Source: Cytophagales bacterium
Lineage (GTDB): Bacteria > Bacteroidota > Bacteroidia > Cytophagales > Bernardetiaceae
DNA: 64,000 nt
Direction of reading: 5' to 3'
NCBI GenBank assembly: GCA_013299045.1
Contig: JAAFJX010000009.1
Location: 84,261-148,260 of the forward strand
The notes below the pieces were generated by a model that saw only the letters and a list, made by a program, of their open reading frames with translations, did no database searches and was not told the DNA's origin. Positions 18,820 to 29,200 of the stretch are shown here, in pieces (position 1 is the stretch's first letter; every line of letters begins with the position of its first letter). The translations under genes were made by a program, and so were the position numbers.

Positions 18820-19836
18820 TAGTCTTCCCTTAAAAAGTCGGCATAAGAACAAGCACCTCAATTGATTGATATGATTTATCTGCTTTAGGAACACCCTCAT
18901 GATTTTTGGGTAGCTTTTTCTCTCTACTTTTTGCCTTGATGCAGCACTGAAGCGCGAGCTGAAAGTTCCAACCGTAGGGTATAGCAAAAAAATCAAGCCT
19001 CGCAAAAGGCCAATTTAGGTGAAAAAATAGCCTTTTTTCATCTAACCCAGCGAATGGCTTTTTCTTTGATTCACTCTCTTACAAAACAAGCTCTTAATTA
19101 ACCTCTCTGAGAGATGTAAGTTTTGGAAAGCGAATAATTGTATTTTTCTAAGATAGAGGCTTTACTTTTAAAGTACGGCCAACTACGGCTATGATACGGC
19201 TATCATACGGCTATGATACGGCTATCCTATGGCTGAGGCAAAATAGGACAAAAGCAATTTTTAGGCATCAAGCGGGTTTGCCGCTTTATCTCTTTTTTTT
19301 GTTATTGAGTACGTCTATTGGCCTGTATTTGCGTTAGAGAGGCGACGGGTTTAGTGCGTAGCACCGAAGCGAAGCGAAGCCCAAAGACGAACGACCGCGA
19401 AGCGGGAACGCCCAATAAATTGTAGAAAAACAATCATTAGTCAAAAAGTTAGATATAAGGAATTTGACAAAAAGTTATTTGAAAACGCGAGAAAATGGCC
19501 TCTACAAGGGACAAAAGAGGGCAATTAGAACTTAAAAAACTCAAAAAGGGCTTTTTGACGACTCAAGAGAGGTTAGTTTAAGAGGCTGCTTTCGTTCACC
19601 CCCCCCCGCAACTCTGCGGAAAGGACGATTTTAATAAACGACATAGTTGTACATAAAATCTCACCCTCTGACCTTTGAGCCATTCGCTTTTGTCTGATGC
19701 GAGGCAGGGCTTAAAAGCCCTTGAGATTTTGCCAGTTATTTGACAAAGCAGCTTAAAAACTAAGCTATTTTGAAGATGAAATGCTTGTTTAATTTGCTGA
19801 TAATAAAAATTTTAGATGTATTTTAAGGGACGACTA
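18820..19836. mobile_element. Family A repeat carrying a nested family B element (1017 bp)
   Basis: The ends are tagtcttcccttaaaaagtc (18820) and ttttaagggacgacta (ending 19836). The left ~270 bases and the right ~210 bases are continuous with the copies at 12888 and 32129. Between them, after gattcactctcttacaaaac, a family B element and about 55 bases of flank (a C-run and ccgcaactctgcgga hairpin) are inserted. Removing the insert restores the undisturbed joint seen in the 32129 copy (gcaaaacatagttgcac). Confidence 0.85.
19090..19585. mobile_element. Family B repeat, nested in A (496 bp)
   Basis: Terminal inverted repeats start CTCTTAATTAACCTCTCTGA on the left, and their complement (gagaggttagtttaagagg) closes the right. 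The interior holds about five 11-bp units (tacggctatga and variants, 19188-19242) and a 69-bp GC-rich core (19347-19415) identical to those at 25585 and 38455. No protein is encoded. Confidence 0.8.
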
Positions 19837-19870
19837 TTTAACCCACACGCAACAAAAGCAGAGTTTTCAT

Positions 19871-19902
19871 TTTGTAAAAAAGCGAAAAAAAGCATACGTT
19901 TG
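19871..19902 (+). promoter_or_regulatory. Promoter of the VWA gene
   Basis: TTTG (19871-19874), a 20-base spacer and TACGTTTG (19895-19902) match the -33/-7 consensus, 32 bases before the ATG at 19935. It begins 35 bases after the end of the family A copy, so the element did not disrupt it. Confidence 0.7.
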
Positions 19903-19934
19903 CATGATTTTTTGTAAACAGTCGGCTAAAGTAT

Positions 19935-20906
19935 ATGGGTCTGAGTTGGTATAATAGCATTGGCATAACCGAAATAGCATTGATTGTGCTTTTTTTGGGG
20001 CTTTATTTGCGTTTCGTTGTGCGTACAATAACCTTAGCAAAACATATTGGAACACCAGTAGTGCACTATTTACCCAAATTTGTTTTAAGAACAGCTTATT
20101 TTTGTGCCTTTATCATCGCTCTACTGGGGCCTTCTTTTGGCGAAACACAGCGCACCGTAAAAACCGTAGGAAAGGACATTATGCTCTGCATAGACCTTTC
20201 TAACTCTATGAATACAAATGATATACAGCCGAGTAGATTGGAAAAGGTTAAATACGAACTCAAAAAAATAGTGCAAGCCTTTAGCGCCGATAGGCTGGGG
20301 ATAGTCATCTTCTCAGCAGATGCTTACCTGCAATGCCCACTAACGTTTGACAATGCCACCATTGCTCAGTTATTAGAAACAACAAATACAAACCTCGTAC
20401 CGCTAGGTGGTACTGACTTTGGCCCGCCCCTCCAACTTACATTTGAAAAAATGACCTCCAAGGACAATACGACCCAAAAACAATCTAAAATTGCAATTCT
20501 TATCAGCGATGGTGAAGATTTTGGCGATGAAGCCAGCGAGGTTGTCAGTGAGTTTAAAAAGGAAGGCATCAGGCTCTTTACATTAGGAGTTGGAACAGAA
20601 ATAGGCGGAAACATTCCTACACATCATGGATTCAAAAAAGATGAAAATGGGCAAACTATCTTAACAAAACTTAATTCAGTAGATTTGCGCGCCCTCGCAG
20701 ACCAAGCAGAAGGCCGCTACTTTGAAATTAGCAACACGCGAAACGACACAGAAAGCCTCATTAAGGCTATCAATAACATACAAGGAGAGTTGCGCGATGC
20801 CAAGCGGATTGATGTTACTGCCAACAAATACACTTATTTTTTAGCGGCAGGTGTGTTACTTTTGGTCATAGACCTTGCTTATACTGTGCGGCTCATTAAA
20901 ATTTAG
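19935..20906 (+). CDS. VWA domain membrane protein (BatA/BatB-like)
   Basis: A 323-residue membrane-anchored von Willebrand A protein. Helices lie at about residues 12-30, 51-65 and the C-terminus (about 302-320), typical of BatA. The metal-binding MIDAS motif DLSNS is at 87-91, with GGTDFG and ISDGEDFG supplying the other ligands. Such proteins work with MoxR ATPases in Bacteroidota aerotolerance (bat) operons. Here the usual moxR, DUF58 and batC-E genes are absent on both sides, so this is an isolated copy with its own promoter. A role in protein assembly or stress tolerance is inferred from family only. Confidence 0.85.
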   Translation: MGLSWYNSIGITEIALIVLFLGLYLRFVVRTITLAKHIGTPVVHYLPKFVLRTAYFCAFIIALLGPSFGETQRTVKTVGKDIMLCIDLSNSMNTNDIQPSRLEKVKYELKKIVQAFSADRLGIVIFSADAYLQCPLTFDNATIAQLLETTNTNLVPLGGTDFGPPLQLTFEKMTSKDNTTQKQSKIAILISDGEDFGDEASEVVSEFKKEGIRLFTLGVGTEIGGNIPTHHGFKKDENGQTILTKLNSVDLRALADQAEGRYFEISNTRNDTESLIKAINNIQGELRDAKRIDVTANKYTYFLAAGVLLLVIDLAYTVRLIKI

Positions 20907-20983
20907 ATGTATATTTTATGCCTTTCCGCTAGGCTTTTCTAAATAATTAAGTTATCATTGCAAAGCACTCAGACCCACAAAAT

Positions 20984-21928
20984 ATGAAAAGAATTTTAAT
21001 AACAGGCGCAGCAGGCTTTTTAGGTTCACATCTCTGCGACCGCTTTATTAAGGAAGGCTACCATGTCATAGGCATGGACAACTTGCTTACTGGCGCTATG
21101 CGCAACATAGAGCATCTTTTTCCGCTACCGCAATTTGAATTTTATCACCACGACGTGAGCAAATTTGTACACGTGCCCGGTAACTTGGATTATATCCTGC
21201 ATTTTGCTTCACCAGCCAGCCCCATTGACTATCTCAAAATGCCTATCCAAACGCTTAAAGTAGGTTCTTTAGGCACACACAATTTACTTGGACTAGCTAA
21301 GGCCAAAAAAGCCAGAATTTTGGTGGCTTCTACCTCTGAAGTTTACGGAGACCCCACCATACACCCACAAAACGAAGAGTATTGGGGCAATGTCAATTCA
21401 GTAGGCCCACGTGGCGTTTATGATGAAGCCAAGCGTTTTCAGGAAGCTATTACCATGGCCTACCATAATTTTCATGGCTTGGAAACCCGCATTATTCGCA
21501 TCTTCAACACCTATGGCCCGCGTATGCGTCTAGATGATGGCCGTGTATTGCCTACTTTCATGCACCAAGCTATTATGGGGCAGGATTTGACAGCTTTTGG
21601 CGATGGTTCTCAAACACGCTCTTTCTGTTATGTGGACGACTTGGTGGACGGTATTTATAGACTTTTACTGAGCGACTATCATCTGCCGGTCAATATTGGC
21701 AATCCAAGCGAAATTACGATGAATGATTTTGCTCAAGAAATCATTAAACTAACGGGAGCTAACCAAAAAGTTGTTTACAAACCTCTTCCACAAGATGACC
21801 CCAAACAGCGCTGCCCAGACATCAGCAAGGCCAGAAGCATTTTGGGCTGGGAGCCTAAAATAGACCGCAAAGAAGGTTTGCGCCGCACTTATGAGTACTT
21901 CAAAGACCTTCTGAAACCTTCTAAGTAG
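20984..21928 (+). CDS. UDP-glucuronate decarboxylase (UDP-xylose synthase)
   Basis: An extended short-chain dehydrogenase, 314 residues. It has the NAD motif GAAGFLG (8-14), the active-site STSEVYGDP (117-124) and YDEAK with Tyr146 and Lys150. The sequence [20 protein letters not shown] and [18 protein letters not shown] follow the UDP-xylose synthase subgroup closely. Expected reaction: UDP-glucuronate to UDP-xylose plus CO2, for surface polysaccharide. A dTDP-glucose dehydratase is less likely because the conserved [11 protein letters not shown] stretch is the decarboxylase pattern. The TAG stop is also the first three bases of a half family A element. Confidence 0.88.
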   Translation: MKRILITGAAGFLGSHLCDRFIKEGYHVIGMDNLLTGAMRNIEHLFPLPQFEFYHHDVSKFVHVPGNLDYILHFASPASPIDYLKMPIQTLKVGSLGTHNLLGLAKAKKARILVASTSEVYGDPTIHPQNEEYWGNVNSVGPRGVYDEAKRFQEAITMAYHNFHGLETRIIRIFNTYGPRMRLDDGRVLPTFMHQAIMGQDLTAFGDGSQTRSFCYVDDLVDGIYRLLLSDYHLPVNIGNPSEITMNDFAQEIIKLTGANQKVVYKPLPQDDPKQRCPDISKARSILGWEPKIDRKEGLRRTYEYFKDLLKPSK

Positions 21929-22011
21929 CTGTCCCTAAAAATACACCTAAAACATTCTCTATCATTGAATTAAACAAGGATTTCATCTTTAAAATATCGT
22001 AGTTTTTAGCC
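21926..22011. mobile_element. Half copy of family A
   Basis: Begins tagctgtccctaaaaataca then cctaa, matching the family A end at 21 of 25 positions without gaps, and continues through attaaacaaggatttcatct and ttagttttt-like sequence. It is cut off after agtttttagcc, where unrelated coding-like sequence begins. The opening TAG is the stop codon of the preceding decarboxylase. Confidence 0.7.
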
Positions 22012-22019
22012 AAGTTACA

Positions 22020-22220
22020 GTGAAAGTAGCAGAGGAGGTAGTCATTGCGAAAGGTGGTTTGGATATCCGCATCAAGGAGATGTTCGGTCTAGAAAAACTG
22101 GTCGTACAGAGCCAAACCCGCGAAACGACGCTCAACATCAGCAGCTTGCAAGCGGGCATCTACATCGTGTGCGTTCAGAATGGCGCAAACATAGAATACC
22201 TGCGCCTGAACGTGGAATAA
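22020..22220 (+). pseudogene. Orphan fragment of a type IX secretion sorting domain
   Basis: About 66 residues remain in frame. The end (TLNISSLQAGIYIVCVQNGA then a short LRLNVE tail) matches the C-terminal sorting domains that direct proteins through the type IX secretion system, where an LxxGIYxV core and a final beta strand are typical. There is no catalytic region, signal peptide or plausible start: the GTG at 22020 lies just beyond the truncated family A copy. It is probably the tail of a secreted protein whose front was lost, perhaps during a rearrangement at the repeat. Confidence 0.6.
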
Positions 22221-22311
22221 AACGCCATTTATTCCTTTATCAAGAAAAACCTCACAGAACTTCAAAAGTTTTGTACAGGTTTTTTTGTATGCGGAAGGCA
22301 TCGACTGTTCA

Positions 22312-23532
22312 CTACCTCGCAAAAACTTCTTGCATGGCTTCGTTAAGAATTTTGCAACATTTTTTTATCTCTACCGTGCTGATAGTCAGAGGCGGGGCAA
22401 TCCGCATGGAGTTGCTGCAAAACAAAAACCAGTCCGTCAGAACGCCTTTTTCTATGGCCTTGTCAATGAGAGGCTTCAGAATATCAAAAGAGTCAAACTC
22501 CACCGCCATCATCAAGCCTTTATGCCTGACAGCCTTAATGTTATCGTTTTTGAGCAGGCTGATAAATAGTTGTGCTTTGGCCTCAGCCTCTTCAAAAATT
22601 TTGGTGCTTTGCAGGAGTTCTAAAGCAGCTAAGGAAGCCGCACAAGACACAGGGTGGCCACCGTAAGTGCTGATATGCCCCAAAACAGGGTCGTTTTTGA
22701 ACAAAGAAAGCAGTTTTTCGGAAGCCGCAAAGCCGCCTAAGGGCATACCACCACCCATCGCCTTGGCCATGACGACTACGTCCGGCACCACGCCACTGTG
22801 TTCAAGCGCCCAAAAGCGCCCTGTTCGCCCAAAACCTGTTTGAATTTCGTCAAAAATCAAGAGCGCGCCCACTTCGTCGCAACGCTGGCGCAGAGCAGCC
22901 AAATACCCCTCGTTTGGCAAGTGTAGGCCCGATTCGGCCTGAATGGGCTCAACAACTACGGCTGTTGTTTGCTGGTCAATATGCGGCAAAACGCTCAAAT
23001 CATTGTAGTTATGGATATGAACATTGGGCAAAAGTGGCTGAAAAGCTGCTTTGAAAGCCTCATTGCCGCAAATTGAGAGCGCACCGTGTGAAGAACCGTG
23101 GTAACTGTCGCGGAAGGCCACTATTTTAGAGCGCTTGTTGGCTCTTTTGGCCAGTTTTAGAGCACCTTCTATGGCTTCGCTGCCCGAATTAACAAAAAAA
23201 ACTTGCTCAAAACCATTTGGCAGGGTTTTGATGAGCGCCTTAGCCAAACGCACCTGTGGGCTTTGTACAAACTCACCATAGACCATCAAATGCGTATATT
23301 TTTTGAGTTGATGCCTGATAGCGTTCTGAATTTTGATGTTGGAGTGTCCCAGGTTGCTGACTGCTATTCCAGAAATCAAATCTATGTATTTTTTTCCGCC
23401 GCGCCCGTATAAGTAAATACCCTTTGCCCTTAGAACTTCCAACATAAGCGGGAAGTCGGAGGTTTGCGCTACATATCGCAGAAAGTCTTGACGCACAGGA
23501 TTAGATTTAGTGTTTGGTAATTTGGCCAGCAA
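22312..23532 (-). CDS. Class III PLP-dependent aminotransferase (ornithine/acetylornithine-like)
   Basis: A 406-residue pyridoxal-phosphate enzyme. The cofactor region is clear: NSGSEAIEGALKLAK (115-129), YHGSSHGAL (144-152), FDEIQTGFGRTG (227-238) and the Schiff-base lysine in VVVMAKAMGGGMPLG (Lys257). Members transfer amino groups from omega- or gamma-amino acids; the substrate here is not evident. The frame begins at TTG (23532), with an in-frame stop three codons upstream, so the TTG must be the start unless translation begins at the internal Met30. No ATG is available near the expected N-terminus, which is unusual. Confidence 0.85.
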   Translation of the reverse strand: MLAKLPNTKSNPVRQDFLRYVAQTSDFPLMLEVLRAKGIYLYGRGGKKYIDLISGIAVSNLGHSNIKIQNAIRHQLKKYTHLMVYGEFVQSPQVRLAKALIKTLPNGFEQVFFVNSGSEAIEGALKLAKRANKRSKIVAFRDSYHGSSHGALSICGNEAFKAAFQPLLPNVHIHNYNDLSVLPHIDQQTTAVVVEPIQAESGLHLPNEGYLAALRQRCDEVGALLIFDEIQTGFGRTGRFWALEHSGVVPDVVVMAKAMGGGMPLGGFAASEKLLSLFKNDPVLGHISTYGGHPVSCAASLAALELLQSTKIFEEAEAKAQLFISLLKNDNIKAVRHKGLMMAVEFDSFDILKPLIDKAIEKGVLTDWFLFCSNSMRIAPPLTISTVEIKKCCKILNEAMQEVFAR

Positions 23533-23686
23533 ATAAAGGCTATTTGGCGCGGAAAAGCAAGATTATTGGAGATAAGTATTTTAATGAACTCAGGCTATTC
23601 CTCCCTCTTTAACAGCCATTTACCTCATCATTGCGCCTCTGAGCCTGTTTTATAGGCAGGTTTTTTCAAAAGAATATTTGGGATTA

Positions 23687-23718
23687 TTTGGTAGATTCAA
23701 AATTTGCTGCTAATTTTG
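23687..23718 (+). promoter_or_regulatory. Promoter of tRNA-Cys
   Basis: TTTG (23687-23690), a 20-base spacer and TAATTTTG (23711-23718) fit the -33/-7 consensus. The -7 box ends 15 bases before the mature tRNA. Confidence 0.7.
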
Positions 23719-23733
23719 CCTCTCAATACAAAA

Positions 23734-23804
23734 GGTTACGTGGCCGAGAGGCTAGGCTCAGCTCTGCAAAAGCTGCTACAGCGGTTCGAATCCGCTCGTA
23801 ACCT
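23734..23804 (+). tRNA. tRNA-Cys (GCA)
   Basis: A 71-nt cloverleaf. Acceptor stem GGTTACG pairs with CGTAACC. The anticodon arm is CAGCT-CTGCAAA-AGCTG with anticodon GCA, and the T arm is AGCGG-TTCGAAT-CCGCT. The discriminator base is T and no CCA is encoded. A strong promoter precedes it and a terminator follows. Confidence 0.95.
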
Positions 23805-23811
23805 CACTCAA

Positions 23812-23851
23812 AACACCAATCAGCCGCATTGTTGCGCATTGGTGTTTTTTT
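23812..23851 (+). terminator. Terminator after tRNA-Cys
   Basis: A 9-bp perfect stem (aacaccaat / attggtgtt, 23812-23820 and 23838-23846) is followed by a T run. It overlaps the frame upstream of the symporter, which argues for the later start of that gene. Confidence 0.85.
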
Positions 23852-23887
23852 ATGCCTTTTCTTTCCCTAAAACGATTTAGCAAGAAC

Positions 23888-25378
23888 ATGGAACAGCATT
23901 GGATTTTTTTATGTATTCTGGTCGCTTACTTTGCAGTGCTGATAATCATGGCCGAAATTACTGCCAAAGGCGCTACAAAGGACACGTTTTTTGTGGCCAA
24001 CCGCAGCGCACCATGGTATCTGGTAGCTTATGGCATGATAGGCGCGTCCCTCTCGGGAGTAACCTTTATTTCTGTTCCTGGCAGCGTCTTAACGAAATCA
24101 TTTTCTTACTTTCAGATGGTTTTGGGCTATTTGGTGGGCTATTTTATCATTGGTGCTGTGCTGATGCCGCTTTACTACCGCCTCAATTTGGTATCCATTT
24201 ATACCTACCTGGAAACGCGCTTTGGTTTTTGGTCATATAAAACAGGGGCTTTTTTCTTTTTGCTGGCACGGACTGTGGGAGCTTCTTTGCGGCTCTATTT
24301 GTCCGCTATGGTGCTGCATATCGCTCTTTTTGAACCTCTGGGCTTCAGTTTTTGGCAAACGAGTATGCTGAGCATTGCCCTGATATGGATTTATACCTAC
24401 AAAGGGGGCATCAAAACAATCATTTGGACAGACACTCTACAAACCAGTTTTATGATAGCGGCTATAGTAGGTTGTGTGGCTTTGATTATGAACGATTTAA
24501 ACTGGTCTTTGAGCGAGGCAGCCCAGCAACTGAGCGCTTCGCCACTGACGCAAATTTTCTTTTGGGACGATAGTTTAGACCTCAAGTTTTTGCCAAAACA
24601 GTTCTTGGCTGGTGCTTTTATTGCCTTGGTAATGACGGGCTTAGACCAAGACATGATGCAAAAAAACTTGACTTGCCGCAGCATTGGCGAAGCCCAAAAG
24701 AATATGTTTTGGTTCACCATTATTTTGGTAATCGTGAATTTTATTTTTCTGCTTTTGGGCGCGCTGCTCTATCTTTATGCCGAGCAAAAGGGCTTGAGCC
24801 TGCCCACGAAAGACGGTTTGGTGCTTACAGACAAGGTTTTTCCTTTTCTTGCGCTTGAGCATTTCGGTTTAACTATTGCTATTTTGTTTATGCTGGGGGT
24901 GGTGGCTTCTACTTATGCGAGCGCGGACTCCGCTTTGGCCTCTTTGACCACCTCCTTTTGTGTGGACTTTTTGAGTATTTATAAGCAAACAGACGAAAAC
25001 AAACAGCAAAAGCAAATTCGCTATGTACATTTGGGCTTTTCAGCGCTTTTGGTGGTTATGATGCTTATTTTTGCGGCTTTGGTAGAAAAATACCCCAGCA
25101 CCAACGTCATAGGCATTGTTTTTAGGGCAGCAGGCTATACCTATGGGCCTTTGCTTGGCTTATACGCTTTGGGGCTGCTCACCAAGCGCAAGTTGCGGGA
25201 CGCGCTCGTGCCATACATCTGCTTAGCTGCTCCTGCCCTGTGCTATTTCTTGAGCGAGTGGCTGGCGAGCAATATCCGTTACAAATTTACAGACGAAATG
25301 ATTTTGCTGACAGGCTTCGTTACCTTCTTGGGGCTTTGGTGTATTTCAGAAAAAGGAGAAACACCAGCCAAAGACTAA
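23888..25378 (+). CDS. Sodium:solute symporter (SSS family)
   Basis: A 496-residue inner-membrane transporter with about thirteen helices. ATG 23888 (MEQHWIFLCILVAYF) is chosen over 23852, which sits against the tRNA terminator. The family signature near residues 37-60 (FFVANRSAPWYLVAYGMIGAS) and the helix-3 region GVTFISVPG fit SSS proteins of the LeuT fold, which couple Na+ to sugars, organic acids, vitamins or amino acids. The substrate cannot be determined. In this phylum many such genes serve sialic acid or sugar uptake, but no catabolic gene is adjacent. It has no histidine kinase domain. Confidence 0.85.
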   Translation: MEQHWIFLCILVAYFAVLIIMAEITAKGATKDTFFVANRSAPWYLVAYGMIGASLSGVTFISVPGSVLTKSFSYFQMVLGYLVGYFIIGAVLMPLYYRLNLVSIYTYLETRFGFWSYKTGAFFFLLARTVGASLRLYLSAMVLHIALFEPLGFSFWQTSMLSIALIWIYTYKGGIKTIIWTDTLQTSFMIAAIVGCVALIMNDLNWSLSEAAQQLSASPLTQIFFWDDSLDLKFLPKQFLAGAFIALVMTGLDQDMMQKNLTCRSIGEAQKNMFWFTIILVIVNFIFLLLGALLYLYAEQKGLSLPTKDGLVLTDKVFPFLALEHFGLTIAILFMLGVVASTYASADSALASLTTSFCVDFLSIYKQTDENKQQKQIRYVHLGFSALLVVMMLIFAALVEKYPSTNVIGIVFRAAGYTYGPLLGLYALGLLTKRKLRDALVPYICLAAPALCYFLSEWLASNIRYKFTDEMILLTGFVTFLGLWCISEKGETPAKD

Positions 25379-25409
25379 GTTCAGTCATTTGTAGGCCACT
25401 TTGTTTAAT

Positions 25410-26111
25410 TAGTCTTCCCTTAAAATACATCTAAGATATTTATAGCATTTCATCTTTAAAATCTCTTAGTTTTTAGCCTATTTTGTCAGATAACTGGCAA
25501 AATCTCAAAGGGGCTTCTTACGGCCTGCCACCCCCATCTCTTACATCTAGCCTTTTCAATACTTCTTCTTTTTATACAATACTATTGGGCGTTCCCGCTT
25601 CGCGGTCGTTCGTCTTTGGGCTTCGCTTCGCTTCGGTGCTACGCACTAAACCCGCCGCCTCTCTAACGCAAATACAGGCCAATAGACGTACTCAATAACA
25701 AAAAAAAAGATAAAGCCGCAAACCCGCTTGATGCCTTTTGTCCTATTTTGCCTTAGCTATAGGATAGCCGTATCATAGCCGTATGATAGCCGTATCATAG
25801 CCGTAGTTGGCCGTACTTTAAAAGTAAAGCCTCTATCTTAGAAAAGTACAATTATTCGCTTTCCAAAACGTACATCTCTCAGAGAGGTTAATTAAGAGGT
25901 TCTTTTTTCACCTAAATTGGCCTTTTGCGAGGCTTGATTTTTTTGCTATGCCCTACGGTCGGAACTTTCAGCTCATGCTTCGCTTCTGCATCAAGGCAAA
26001 AAGTAGAGAAGAGAAGTCTATCAAAGGCCGTCAAGGTGTTCCCAGAATAGGTAAACTATCCTCCTTAAATTTAGCTTACATCTATTGAATGTACTTTTTA
26101 AGGGACGACTA
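25410..26111. mobile_element. Family A repeat with an inverted, truncated family B inside (702 bp)
   Basis: Ends tagtcttcccttaaaataca (25410) and ttttaagggacgacta (ending 26111). The left 125 bases and the right 210 bases match the copy at 36873. In that copy gcctcgcatcagac and about 90 further bases follow cggcctgc, but here they are replaced by family B in reverse orientation, with loss of part of A. The 183 bases to the next gene (26112-26294) show no further feature. Confidence 0.8.
25540..25899. mobile_element. Family B repeat, reverse orientation, one end lost
   Basis: The terminus ctctcagagaggttaattaa then gagg (ending 25899) is the complement of the B left end. The 69-bp core lies at 25585-25653 and the 11-bp units (atagccgtatc and variants) at about 25757-25806. 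The other terminal repeat is absent; the left boundary is approximate. Confidence 0.7.
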
Positions 26112-26294
26112 AATATACAAGTATTTTTGATGCGGAAAACCTAGCTCTAGTTGGAGTGGTTGTTGGTTATCCATTTCTTGTTTCAGTCTGTTGATTTCAG
26201 CCAACGGTAATTGACTTCCATCTCTATTTTTATGCTGAACCTCTGGCTCTGATGCTCAAATATAACATTTTATTGGTTCTGGAAAGCGGTCATT

Positions 26295-29200
26295 TTATCT
26301 GCCAAGCGCACGACGGTAAGCCTCTTGCTTTCCTAGCGGTACTTTGGCCTTATTAAAATAGCGTTCGGCCATCTGCAAGTAGCTATTTTTTAAATCAGCC
26401 GTAACGCTCATTTCTTGCATAATATCTGCTGCTTTTCTATTGCCGTTATTGAGCGGCATTTCAGAATCCTCCTCTGCCGTAAGGCGCGCTTGAAGAAAGT
26501 CCTCACATAGAGCAATGGCTCGGCGCGTGCTGCCAGCAGCCATGTAGGCCGTAGGGACAAGAATTTGCACGCGCTTGTCGGTAGGGGCTTGTTTGAGCAA
26601 GCTACGGGCAAGTTTTTTAAGCTCATTTTTTCTGTTATTGTCTAGCGCATAATAAAGTTGGTTGATGCGCAGTTCAGTCAGCAAGGCGGTTGCTTCGGTG
26701 TTGTCTTTGCTTCTCTGAGCGCTTCTTTTGAGCAAATCCGATGCGTAGTAATACACAGTGGGTAAAAGTTCTGGCGGAGACATCGTAGCAAAATGTATCA
26801 TGAATTTGGCATTTTCGAGCAGTAAGGAATCTGTTTTGGCGCTTTTCATTTGCCAATAGCAAGCACCAAGTACTTCATTGGTGTTTTCTATTTGCCTTTT
26901 CATAAGCAAAAATGTAGCGCCGCGCTTCAGGCTATCTGTATTGGGGCTTAGGTACATTCCTCTCATGAGCTGTATGTAGCGGCCCAAAACCCCTGCGCGT
27001 TTGTCAGGCTGGCCAGCAAAGCGATAATAAAAGTTTTCCAATACGAGTAGAGACCTTGTATGAGGCACTTGGCTGTAGAGCAAATTGTGTATTTTGGCCA
27101 CCGCTACTTGATTCTGAGCACGCTCAAAGCGGTCTAAGACGTAACTTGTGGTAGCCCAGTCATTTTTCTGAATCACAATTTGTAATAAACGCTCGTCCAA
27201 ATGCGGACTCAAATCATAAGCCATATTACCCGCGTCGTTCAAATGATAGAGAGGGGTAAGGTTGTATTCGTTGTCAGAGGTTTTGATATAATTCACCATT
27301 TTGTTATAAATCAGCTTAGACTTATAATCGTCTCCACTCTTGAGAGAGGGCTTAAACAGTTTAGTGAGTTCAAGAATAGACTCTTCTTGCTCCAGTTTTT
27401 GATTAAATGCGTCATTGAACTGCTTTTTGCTAGCCTCAAGTTTGAATATTTTTGTATAGGCAAAATTGACCCTGTATAAATAATTGTCTTTCAGTATTTT
27501 ATTTAGCGTCTGAGCTTCCAAAGTAGCATATTCGGCAGACGACGTTTTGTTGATATAGGTCGTAAACTCAAGCAACTTTTCTATATCATCGTCGTTCAGA
27601 AGCATTTGGGCATAGTGTTCACACAGTTTTTTCTTTTGTTCGGTGCTTAGCAAATGACTCTTTTTGAAAAGAGTTGCGGCCTCTTTTTGAATAACCTTGT
27701 CGTTCAAACAACTTTGGTAGAGAACGTCTAAGAACTTTTTGGTGTAATTTTTATCCGTAATAAAGGTATCAATTTCGGTATAAATAGCCTCATAAAGCAA
27801 AGCAGAGCTAGTATATTGAATTCCTTTGGTCTCTTCCTCTGCCTGTTTTTTAATCAATGCAAACAAATATTTTTTTAAACCCTCAGTTATCGTCAGAATA
27901 TCCTGCTTGGTGTACTCCTTTCGGACGCTCTTGTCCTCGTGGTAGTATTTTAAACCTTGCACGACAAAGTAGGGGTCTTCACTTCTATAAACCTCCGAAA
28001 GCGCCGGTATGTAGCCTGCTTTTGTTCTTTCCTCTAAGGAAAACTTGGGTAGTACATCACTGGCAGCAGAGATAACATTTTCTAGATGATTGTAATTCCA
28101 TACCACAATGCCTTCCTGCCTGGAACAAGTTATAACCAAATTGTTATTGGTGAAACAAACCGAATACATTTTATCTCCTTCAATACCAGACTGGTAGTAG
28201 TCCATTAAGCGCCCATATTCATTATACCGCTCTGCCCGCGTTTTGTCCAAAAGAACAAGTATGTAAGGGTTTCTAAAATTATTCTGGTCGGTTTCTAGCT
28301 TGATGGCGCGGTTCTCTAAAAAAACCTCTTGTTCTAAATAGCTCAAGCCGCGATAGAGCAGGGCTTCGGAGCGAGAGGAGCGAAGCGTGCGTTGAAGCGT
28401 ATAGAGATTGCTGGAGCGCCAAATGTCAAAGTCAATATTCCGAAGCGGAAGACGCTCTTGATTTTTTAAGAAACCTGTTTCAACGTCAAAGATGTTCAAC
28501 AGCAGACTGTCTTCGTAGGGGTCTGAGCTGGCATAAAGCTCATGAGTAAAAGAAGCATAACGCATATTGCGGATTCGCCCTTTGGTAGAGAAAGTTCTGA
28601 GTTTTTCAGGGCTTAGTAGCTTAACCACGGCAATCTCATTATTAGCGGTTTGCATCAATACTGCATTGGTATCGCCCATAGAAAGCGGCATTTTCCAGTT
28701 GGTTTCATAGGGGCGGCTATAAACAATTTTATCCTCTCTGACTGTATGGAGTTGGCCATCGTTTGTTCTCACCATCATATAATCAGCGGCTGGTAGAGCA
28801 AGCGCTTCGGTGGGTGTAGCCTTAAAAGGAATTTTTTTTAAGATACTTCCATTCATATCCAAGATATGAACGGTGTTGTCAGTACAACAGGCTATAATTT
28901 TTTCTCCGCTGGCATTGGCGGTCGCATACACATACCAAGCGTCTTCCTTGGGTGGAATCTGTAATTTCACAAAGCCATTCTGCTCCCAGACACGCAGACG
29001 CTTGAGTGGCTTAGAACCTCCCTCTGCTGCCACAAACCACTGCAAGTCAGTACTAAAAGCAATATTTTCAAACCCGCCTTCACTAGACTCGAACATCGTA
29101 CAAAGCTCATTGACCGGAATAAAGGCTTGGTTAAGAATTAAAATTTTAGAGCTAGAACGTATCATGCTAAACAAACCTAAAGAAATAATTTCGGTATAAT

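Noticed and set aside
25483..25698. 71-codon open frame with GVPASRSFVFGLRFASVLRT
   Set aside because: The peptide is a translation of the 69-bp core of family B and recurs at 38317-38652 on the other strand with unrelated flanks. No gene context.
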